A DNA stretch of 5,105 nt from Planctomycetota bacterium (GTDB lineage Bacteria > Planctomycetota > UBA8108 > UBA1146 > JAJFFE01). The DNA is taken from the NCBI GenBank assembly GCA_020425835.1, contig JAGQRC010000329.1:1-5105 (forward strand), given 5' to 3'. Within the stretch, counting starts at the first letter, position 1. Each line of letters starts with the position of its first letter. The notes under the pieces were generated by a model. The model saw nothing but the letters and a program-made list of their open reading frames with translations, had not been told where the DNA came from and ran no database searches. The position numbers and the translations under genes are program-made. This document shows positions 1 to 5,105 of this stretch, in pieces.

Positions 1-2329
1 ACCGATACTGCTCCGCCCCAGGGATGCGGCCGTCGGCAACCGTGAAGACCGCCGGCCCGAACTGTCGGGTCGCGATGTCCCAGAACTGATAGACGTCGAA
101 CGCGATCCCCATGAAGTAGGCGGTACCGCCGTCGAGCAAGTACCCAATGACCCCGTCCACGTAAGTCCAGACGAGTTCCGAGCCGTTGAACGCGACCCCC
201 CTGGGGATGGCGCCCGCCGGAATGCCCGTCGCGAGCGCGTAGGGCGTCGCTTGGAACGAGGCGTCGTCAACCTTCCGAATCTGGGCATTCGCGTAGCCCG
301 GTAGGTCGCAACTCACCACGACGAAGTCGCCGGCCCCGTCGCTGGACAGCCCGGTCACGATCTGCGATCCGAGAGCGGTGGACCTCAAGACGTCGCCGGG
401 AAGGGGCCGGTAGTGGAACACGTAGTGATCGACCTCGTACGAATAGTCGCCGTGGATGTCCTGGGCGCGAATCTGAACGCGGTGAACGCCGGGGCTCGAA
501 GGGCCACTGCGCACCGCAACCTCCTGCTCGAAGCCCGGAGTCAGGCTGATCGAGATCGGGACCCCTTCATCCCAGCGGACGAGTAGCGCAACGTGGTCAG
601 GATCGCAGACCACCGTGACCCCGTAGTCGTAGCCGGCGACCCAGCTCCCGAGCGTGTCGAGCGTCTCGGAGATCACCGGGCTCGGAACGTCGGTCTCGAC
701 GAAGGCGGTCGAGTAGTAGTACGCGCTCTTGCCCTCCAGGACGTGGTTGTGCCGAACGGCGAGAACGTGCGGGCCGGGCATCAGCCCGGTCTTGGATCCG
801 GTCACCGGATAGGTGAGCGTCCCCACCAGAGCGGGAAGCGCGACGTTGGTCACCGGACCGCCGTCAAAGGACACGTCCCACGATGAGTCCGTGAGAGACA
901 CGCTCGTCGGATCCCAAGACCATGTCCACCGCGCGCAGTCGTCGCCGACCTGGCCACACGGATAGTCGACCTCGAAGTCCCGGATCGGATTCTCGGCGAT
1001 GCTCGCCCATTCGAGGTCCAAGGACCCCATGTCGATGGTGCGGCGGTCGGCGTCGACCCCGAAGACCCGCTGACTGTGGAAGTGGGTCGCGTCGAGATCG
1101 TGCGTCCCAGGGGAAAACACGATCGTGTCGAAGCCGGTTCCCATCGCCGGCTCGGCGCCGGGATGGTAAACGGTGAGCTCCGCCACGCCTCCACCCCAGG
1201 TGGCGGTCGTGACCGACGAGATCAGCGGCTCGGTTCCCGTCCCGCCACCAGCGGTCAAGATGTTCGCGGCCGAGATCCGAAACCACTCGACCGGGTCGAT
1301 CGCGGTGATTCCACCGAGGTCCCCATCCCGTGGATCGGTCGAAGTCGCGTACGCTCGGCGAAACAGACACTCCTCCAGCGCGGTCAACGGCGCGCCGCCC
1401 GGGGTCTGCGTCGGACTCGGTGCCGGGAACAGGAAGATGTCGGCTGGCGAGAGCTGCTCGATCGTGAAACCGTAGCTCTGGCCGACCGAGGGGCTACTCG
1501 GCGACAAGCTGAACATGACGCTCGGCACTTGATTGATCGAGACGCTGTGCACGAGGTCGAGACTGATGGCGTCGATCACGTCGCTGGAGCCGAGGACCTT
1601 CTTGCCGCTCGGAGTCGGACCGAGGTCGTCCCAGACGGAAAGCTGTTGGGTGCCTCGGTTGTAGCAGAGGATCTGCTGCGGCGTGTACGACCCGCTCTGG
1701 ATCGTGAAGGGCTGGTCGACCGTGAAGAAGACCGAATCGTTGTACGAGAACAGATCGGCCGGCGCGTGGAAGTCGAACCCCGCGATCTTCGAGACGACGT
1801 TGCCTGCCGGCGATCCGGTCGCTCTTCCGGTGAGACCGAAACTCGACCCGAGCGGGAGTTCGGGCGAGTCGAAACTCCCCAGTATGTCGGAGTTCTCCTC
1901 GATGGCCTTTCGACAGCCGGTTCGTTTCCAGGAGAAGTCCCGGACGTTGGGCACGACGTAGACGTCCGCCTCGAAGTCCATCGGGGATTCAGCCATGAGG
2001 TCCCCGGCAATGCCCCCGGTCCACAGCGGGCTCGAGTTGGCTCGGTATACGAGCGCAATGTTGCCGTGCTCCCGGTTGCGGTCGGTCTGGGTGTCACCCG
2101 AACTCAGCGACACGACGTTGGCGTTCGTGCCGGACAACAGGAGCGCGAGACAGTTCTCTCGCGGCACGGGAACGCCGCCGACCGACGTGAAGATCCAATT
2201 CTCGTAACCGGCCGCCTCGGGACTGGTCGGGTCGAGAACGAAGGAGAACCGATCGGCGGAGAACGCTCGCGCGGTCGTCGCGAGAACCACCCCCGCAACA
2301 CACCAAGTTAGGAAACGACACCTCGACAT
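1..2329 (-). CDS. Large secreted beta-rich protein of unknown function (C-terminus outside window)
   Basis: The minus strand is open without a stop from an ATG at 2329 to the window edge, giving 776 residues of a longer protein. The start is well supported: AGGAG lies 6 nt upstream, and the first residues form a Sec signal peptide (MSRCRF, hydrophobic core to about residue 19, then ARAFSA with likely cleavage near 22-25). The mature part is rich in Ser, Thr, Gly, Asp, Val and aromatics, has few Lys and no further membrane segment, as in extracellular beta-structure. Residues about 249-300 contain DVIDAISLD, VMFSLSPSSPSVG and SPADIFLF, a pattern I associate from memory with exported proteins of Planctomycetes-like bacteria. 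Residues about 465-645 look like two Ig-like units, each ending in a similar strand (GPHVLAVRH and GVHRVQIRA). Codon third positions look richer in G/C than in the kinase gene. It is transcribed divergently from the kinase. Function is unknown; no catalytic motif was recognised. The reading frame is certain, the domain reading tentative. Confidence 0.9.
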   Translation of the reverse strand, partial: MSRCRFLTWCVAGVVLATTARAFSADRFSFVLDPTSPEAAGYENWIFTSVGGVPVPRENCLALLLSGTNANVVSLSSGDTQTDRNREHGNIALVYRANSSPLWTGGIAGDLMAESPMDFEADVYVVPNVRDFSWKRTGCRKAIEENSDILGSFDSPELPLGSSFGLTGRATGSPAGNVVSKIAGFDFHAPADLFSYNDSVFFTVDQPFTIQSGSYTPQQILCYNRGTQQLSVWDDLGPTPSGKKVLGSSDVIDAISLDLVHSVSINQVPSVMFSLSPSSPSVGQSYGFTIEQLSPADIFLFPAPSPTQTPGGAPLTALEECLFRRAYATSTDPRDGDLGGITAIDPVEWFRISAANILTAGGGTGTEPLISSVTTATWGGGVAELTVYHPGAEPAMGTGFDTIVFSPGTHDLDATHFHSQRVFGVDADRRTIDMGSLDLEWASIAENPIRDFEVDYPCGQVGDDCARWTWSWDPTSVSLTDSSWDVSFDGGPVTNVALPALVGTLTYPVTGSKTGLMPGPHVLAVRHNHVLEGKSAYYYSTAFVETDVPSPVISETLDTLGSWVAGYDYGVTVVCDPDHVALLVRWDEGVPISISLTPGFEQEVAVRSGPSSPGVHRVQIRAQDIHGDYSYEVDHYVFHYRPLPGDVLRSTALGSQIVTGLSSDGAGDFVVVSCDLPGYANAQIRKVDDASFQATPYALATGIPAGAIPRGVAFNGSELVWTYVDGVIGYLLDGGTAYFMGIAFDVYQFWDIATRQFGPAVFTVADGRIPGAEQYR

Positions 2330-2335
2330 CACTCA

Positions 2336-2340
2336 CTCCT
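2336..2340 (-). promoter_or_regulatory. Ribosome binding site of the secreted-protein gene
   Basis: On the minus strand this reads AGGAG, with 6 nt between it and the ATG at 2327-2329. It decides the start. A GTG at 2334-2336 overlaps the site and opens a different frame, so it is not used. I found no convincing -35/-10 pair for this gene in the region upstream. Confidence 0.8.
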
Positions 2341-2499
2341 CGGATGGTCAGACGGGCAAGGGTAGGACGAGCCCATGGGTCGAGTAGACCGGCGCGGCGA
2401 GCCTACTCTCGACGCGCACTCAGAGGGTACCCGCCAGGCGCGGCGCGTTACGATTCGGCGCTAAGTCGTGAAAACTGGATCTCGGTCGTGCCAGATTTC

Positions 2500-2528
2500 C
2501 TGACACATTTCGGCCAGCCCGGTATCCT
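2500..2528 (+). promoter_or_regulatory. Sigma-70-type promoter for the kinase gene
   Basis: CTGACA at 2500-2505 matches the -35 consensus TTGACA at 5 of 6 positions. After exactly 17 nt, TATCCT at 2523-2528 matches TATAAT at 4 of 6 positions. Transcription would start near 2535, leaving a leader of about 50 nt before the ATG at 2585. This also argues against a TTG start at 2537. It is the best-scoring pair I could see by eye in the 255-bp divergent region. Phyla with altered primary sigma preferences could use other sequences. Confidence 0.5.
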
Positions 2529-2534
2529 ACCGGG
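2518..2534. promoter_or_regulatory. Candidate operator: perfect inverted repeat over the -10 box
   Basis: The sequence CCCGGTA-TCC-TACCGGG has two perfect 7-bp arms around a 3-nt centre. The predicted -10 hexamer (2523-2528) sits across the centre, so a dimeric protein bound here would block RNA polymerase. The size suits a small homodimeric repressor, but the regulator is not identifiable from this window. As RNA it could also form a hairpin, although the 3-nt loop is tight and it lies upstream of the predicted transcription start. Confidence 0.4.
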
Positions 2535-2584
2535 GATTGCGCAGCGTTGCGCGGGGGTTCAACCGTCGGGAAGACGACCGAGAC

Positions 2585-4909
2585 ATGCCCACCCCGGAAA
2601 GCCGGCGCCCTCTCCCACCCGAGGGCCACTCTCGCCCCACCGAGAACCCGCCCCCCCTCCCGGTCCCCATCACCGAGATACGCCTGGCTGGTGCCGAGGC
2701 CGACGGAGCCGCCGTCGAACTCGAGGGGCCGGACCAGCGCTACGAGGTGCTGGAGTTGCTCGGCGCCGGCGGAATGGGCGAAGTCTTCGAGGCGCGGGAT
2801 CGGCTGTTCAATCGTCAGGTCGCTGTGAAGTTCGTCAAGGGCTCAGCGAGGCGCGCTGAGTTCATCCGAGAGGCGAAGACCTCCGGACTCTTGACTCATC
2901 CGAACATCCCGCCGGTCTACGACATCGGCGTCGACAGTACCGGCCGCCCCTACTACGTCATGCAGCTCATCCGGGGTCGATCACTGGCGGAGGTCCTCCG
3001 AGAGAGGAGCGACGGCACGGGCAACTGGAGCCAGGTGCGGATCCTTGCCATGTTCCAACAGGTTTGTGCTGCACTCGAGTACGCTCACGAGAGAGGGTTG
3101 ATCCACCTCGATGTGAAGCCGGCCAATGTGATGATCGGTCAGTTTCAACAGCTCTATCTCGTCGACTGGGGGCTATCGGCGTCGGATTCGGAGGAGAGTT
3201 CTGGGATCCGCGGCACACCGGCGTACATGTCGCCAGAGCAGGCCCGCGGCGAGGGTCGACTCAGCGCTTCGAGCGACGTTTTCTCGGCGGGTTGCGTCCT
3301 CTACGAGATATGTACGGGAAAGCGAGCGTTCACGGCTCCTGGAGGTGAGGAGATCCTGGAACTCGTCCGTCGGGCGGACTTCGATCGAACCGACTCCTGG
3401 AACGACATCCCCCTCGAGCTTCGTGAGCTGATCTCGTCTTCCCTGTCTCTGGATCCTCAGTCTCGCCCCACGGCGGGGGAAGTCTCTAACGGCATCCAGG
3501 TCTTTCTCGACGGCACGAAAGAGGCGGAACGTCGCCGAGAGTCCGCGATGGCCGCGCTCGAATCCGCTCGATCTCAACTATGCCGGCGAGACGAGCTAAG
3601 TCTGCGAATCGCTGAGATTCAGGACTCGGTGGAGCAACTCAGACCCGACAGCTGGGCCCCGACCTCGGAGCGATCGGAGTTTTGGACCGCGGAGGACGAC
3701 CTCGAGAGGGCTCGCATTGAATCCGAAATCGCCCTGGAACGCGCCACCAGCCTGGTCCTCGAAGCCCACCGCAATGCACCGAATGCGCCTGAAGTCGTCA
3801 CGAGCATCGCGGAGTTCTACTGGGACCGGTTCCTGGAGGCCGAGAAGGGCCAGAAGGCGTTCCAGGCCGAGTTCTTCCGTCGCCAGCTTCTCGGACTCAA
3901 CGTCGAGGGCTACCGGGAGCGGCTCGGCGCCCCAGGACGATTGCGGATAAGCGGTAGGCCGGAACTTCACAGGATGGAACTGTGGGCTCTCGGCGAAGTG
4001 GACCGCGTGTTGAGATCGACTCAGAGAGTCCCCCTCGAGAATGGGGCGGCAACGATCCCGCCAGGCCGATACCAGGTCGAAGTCGAGACGGAGGGGTACC
4101 GCCGGATCAGACTGCCTGTCCTCGTGCACCGGGAGACCCATCTCGAGCTGACCATACGACTCCGGTCGGAGTCGGAGATCGGTGACGACTTCGTTTTCGT
4201 CCCCGGCGGGCAGTTCATCATGGGCGGCGACGACTCCACCCTGAAATCCCGACCCCGCCAAGTGCGAGAGGTGCCCGACTTCTGTATCGCACGCTTTCCA
4301 ACCACGTGGCTGGAGTACCAGCAGTTCCTGCAATCGACTCTCGAGGGGGGAGATGAGGTCACCGCCCATCTCCCCAAGATAGAGACCGACGCCGGTCCCA
4401 CGTGGCGTGTCGAAAACGGTCGGGTCACCTATACCTCGGACGAAGATGTCAAGCGCGCTCGTAGCCGTTGGCCCATTGTGGGAGTCACCTACGACGATGC
4501 ACTCGCCTACTGTCGATGGCGCTCCGGGAGAGACGGCAAACTGTACGATCTCCCGAGAGAAGAGGAGTGGGAGAAGGCAGCAAGAGGCGTGGACGGTCGC
4601 CTCTTCCCATGGGGAAACCGATTCGATCCCTCGCTCTGCCACAACGCCGGCTCGACTCCGAACAAGGCTCAGCCAGGTCCGGTCGGCGCGTATCCGACGG
4701 ATTGCTCACCGTACGGTGTACGCGACATGGCCGGACTTGTCCGAGAGTGGTGCTCCTCTTGGTTCGATGAGGGCAACCGACATCGAGTGGTCTGCGGAGG
4801 TGCGTGGAACGCCGGTGACGTGTCCACTCACTGCGCCTACCGAGTTGGGTGTAGTCCGGAGCAGACCTATCACTTTCTCGGTTTCCGGTTGGTCCACCGG
4901 TTTTCTTGA
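2585..4909 (+). CDS. Ser/Thr protein kinase fused to a formylglycine-generating-enzyme-like (SUMF1) domain
   Basis: This 774-residue protein is probably cytoplasmic, with no signal peptide or membrane helix. A Pro-rich disordered N-terminus (1-50) precedes the kinase domain (about 52-308). Visible motifs are the glycine loop GAGGMGEVF at 60-68, Lys82 in VAVKF, Glu96 of helix C, catalytic loop HLDVKPAN at 174-181 (Asp176, Asn181), DWG at 194-196, GTPAYMSPE at 210-218, DVFSAG at 231-236 and Arg294. Thus it should bind ATP and phosphorylate proteins, though HLD and DWG depart from HRD and DFG. Next come a charged helical linker (about 311-440), a small beta module resembling PEGA (about 450-527), and the SUMF1 domain (about 535-774), with FVFVPGGQFIMGG, LPREEEWEKAARG, FPWGNRFDP, DMAGLVREW and GFRLV at the end. 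The copper-binding cysteine pair of true enzymes is missing, so formylglycine synthesis is unlikely. ATG 2585 is preferred over an in-frame TTG at 2537 because that codon lies at the predicted transcription start. Its Shine-Dalgarno (GGGAAG, 2568-2573) is weak. The fusion is a known architecture; substrate and signal are unknown. Confidence 0.93.
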   Translation: MPTPESRRPLPPEGHSRPTENPPPLPVPITEIRLAGAEADGAAVELEGPDQRYEVLELLGAGGMGEVFEARDRLFNRQVAVKFVKGSARRAEFIREAKTSGLLTHPNIPPVYDIGVDSTGRPYYVMQLIRGRSLAEVLRERSDGTGNWSQVRILAMFQQVCAALEYAHERGLIHLDVKPANVMIGQFQQLYLVDWGLSASDSEESSGIRGTPAYMSPEQARGEGRLSASSDVFSAGCVLYEICTGKRAFTAPGGEEILELVRRADFDRTDSWNDIPLELRELISSSLSLDPQSRPTAGEVSNGIQVFLDGTKEAERRRESAMAALESARSQLCRRDELSLRIAEIQDSVEQLRPDSWAPTSERSEFWTAEDDLERARIESEIALERATSLVLEAHRNAPNAPEVVTSIAEFYWDRFLEAEKGQKAFQAEFFRRQLLGLNVEGYRERLGAPGRLRISGRPELHRMELWALGEVDRVLRSTQRVPLENGAATIPPGRYQVEVETEGYRRIRLPVLVHRETHLELTIRLRSESEIGDDFVFVPGGQFIMGGDDSTLKSRPRQVREVPDFCIARFPTTWLEYQQFLQSTLEGGDEVTAHLPKIETDAGPTWRVENGRVTYTSDEDVKRARSRWPIVGVTYDDALAYCRWRSGRDGKLYDLPREEEWEKAARGVDGRLFPWGNRFDPSLCHNAGSTPNKAQPGPVGAYPTDCSPYGVRDMAGLVREWCSSWFDEGNRHRVVCGGAWNAGDVSTHCAYRVGCSPEQTYHFLGFRLVHRFS

Positions 4910-4910
4910 C

Positions 4911-4932
4911 CCTTGGACCTGCCGGTCCGAGG
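4911..4932 (+). terminator. GC-rich hairpin just after the kinase stop codon
   Basis: Starting 2 nt after the stop codon, CCTTGGACC and GGTCCGAGG form a 9-bp stem (one G-U pair on the plus-strand RNA) closed by the tetraloop TGCC. No T-run follows, so it is not a classical intrinsic terminator. It could still act as a weak or factor-aided terminator, or protect the mRNA 3' end. Confidence 0.4.
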
Positions 4933-4965
4933 CGGGGTTCTCAGATCATGCCTCCCCGCCCCTCG
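4928..4965. terminator. Second, overlapping imperfect stem-loop in the convergent spacer
   Basis: CGAGGCGGGG (4928-4937) can pair with CCCCGCCCCTCG (4954-4965) apart from a 2-nt bulge, around a 16-nt loop. It overlaps the hairpin at 4911-4932 and so would compete with it. Its position between two converging stop codons suits bidirectional termination, but no T-run is present on either strand and GC-rich DNA forms such stems by chance. Confidence 0.25.
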
Positions 4966-5105
4966 TCACCGCATCCCACCCCTCAGCTCGCCCAGTCCCC
5001 GGTAGAAGTGCGACTTCACGGTGTTCAGCGGGAGGCCGAGCTCCGTGGCGGTCTCCTCGAAGGAGAGGCTCTCGAAGAAACGCAGTTGGATGATGCGAGC
5101 TCGGA
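4966..5105 (-). CDS. ECF-type RNA polymerase sigma factor, C-terminal region 4 (N-terminus outside window)
   Basis: Only the last 45 codons and the TGA stop (4966-4968) are inside the window. They read as sigma region 4: RARIIQLRFFESLSFEETA, then TELGLPLNTVKSHFYRGLGE, ending LRGGMR. The pattern of RFFE, SFEETA, LGLPLNTVKSH and YRGLGELR is the helix-turn-helix that contacts the -35 element in extracytoplasmic-function and other small sigma-70 family factors. The protein ends within a few residues of the helix-turn-helix, so no C-terminal extension exists. The gene converges on the kinase gene with 56 bp between stop codons. Subgroup, partner anti-sigma factor and target promoters cannot be told from this fragment. 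A LuxR-type helix-turn-helix is a less likely alternative, because NTVKSHFYRGLGELR is much more sigma-like. Confidence 0.88.
   Translation of the reverse strand, partial: RARIIQLRFFESLSFEETATELGLPLNTVKSHFYRGLGELRGGMR

Larger units (their letters stand above)
2330..2584. other. Divergent intergenic region
   Basis: This 255-bp gap separates the start codons of the secreted-protein and kinase genes and must hold the promoters for both. Besides the rightward promoter and its inverted repeat, it has two 8-bp palindromes, CCCATGGG at 2372-2379 and GGGTACCC at 2425-2432, and a 6-bp inverted repeat GAGTAG/CTACTC (2382-2387 with 2403-2408). The stretch 2461-2510 is more AT-rich than its surroundings, as promoter DNA often is. 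No small gene with a credible start was seen. Confidence 0.7.

Noticed and set aside
1076..2311. Plus-strand open frame of 411 codons
   Set aside because: It lies wholly antisense to the secreted-protein gene, which has a signal peptide, a strong ribosome site and a 776-codon open frame. The product is an Arg/Gly/Asp/Val-rich composition typical of the shadow of a GC-rich gene.
2537..2584. In-frame TTG start adding 16 residues to the kinase
   Set aside because: GGGGA abuts the TTG with no spacing, the codon falls at the predicted transcription start, and the added residues have no family-like features. The ATG at 2585 is the better start, though its own ribosome site is weak.
2344..2859. Plus-strand open frame of 171 codons across the intergenic region
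   Set aside because: It has a very Arg/Pro-rich product, no ribosome site, crosses the predicted promoter, and overlaps the kinase N-terminus in another frame.
3596..4642. Minus-strand open frame of 348 codons
   Set aside because: It is antisense to the kinase/SUMF1 gene, whose motifs are unmistakable throughout this span. The antisense product shows no recognisable domain and no good ribosome site.
4938..4965. Strong intrinsic terminator for the converging genes
   Set aside because: Stem-loops exist, but no T-run follows on either strand, so a confident classical terminator call is not justified. They are kept only as low-confidence hairpins.
4407..5093. Plus-strand open frame of 228 codons reaching past the kinase stop
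   Set aside because: It overlaps the SUMF1 domain in another frame and then runs antisense through the sigma region 4 coding sequence. Both real genes are clear, so this is a shadow.

Overview
The window is high-GC bacterial DNA (low-to-mid 60s % by eye) with three protein-coding genes: one complete and two cut by the window edges. It contains no RNA genes, CRISPR array, insertion sequence or other sign of mobile DNA. The central gene fuses a Ser/Thr protein kinase to a formylglycine-generating-enzyme-like (SUMF1) domain. That architecture is common in Planctomycetes, Myxococcota, Acidobacteria and related environmental lineages with large genomes. Phylum cannot be fixed from this window.

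Layout. (1) Positions 1-2329, minus strand: the first 776 residues of a large exported protein. It has a signal peptide and long beta-rich stretches, and its C-terminus lies off the left edge. (2) Positions 2330-2584: a divergent intergenic region. It holds a strong Shine-Dalgarno for the leftward gene and, for the rightward gene, a good sigma-70-type promoter whose -10 box lies inside a perfect 7-bp inverted repeat. (3) Positions 2585-4909, plus strand: the 774-aa kinase/SUMF1 protein. (4) Positions 4910-4965: a short convergent spacer with GC-rich hairpins. (5) Positions 4966-5105, minus strand: the last 45 residues of an ECF-type RNA polymerase sigma factor (region 4 helix-turn-helix), entering from the right edge.

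Working together. The kinase is probably cytoplasmic, because no signal peptide or membrane segment is visible. It carries the ATP-binding and catalytic residues expected of an active kinase, but reads HLD instead of HRD in the catalytic loop and DWG instead of DFG. The SUMF1 domain lacks the paired cysteines that bind copper in true formylglycine-generating enzymes, so it is more likely a binding or sensing module than a sulfatase activator. Kinase genes beside ECF sigma genes recur in these lineages, and kinase control of ECF factors has been shown in some groups. A regulatory link here is plausible but unproven: the two genes converge and are not an operon. The exported protein is divergent from the kinase and could share regulation with it through the intergenic region.

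Nothing here amounts to a clearly new system. The points most worth following are the operator-like repeat over the kinase promoter, the altered catalytic motifs of both halves of the fusion, and the uncharacterised exported protein.
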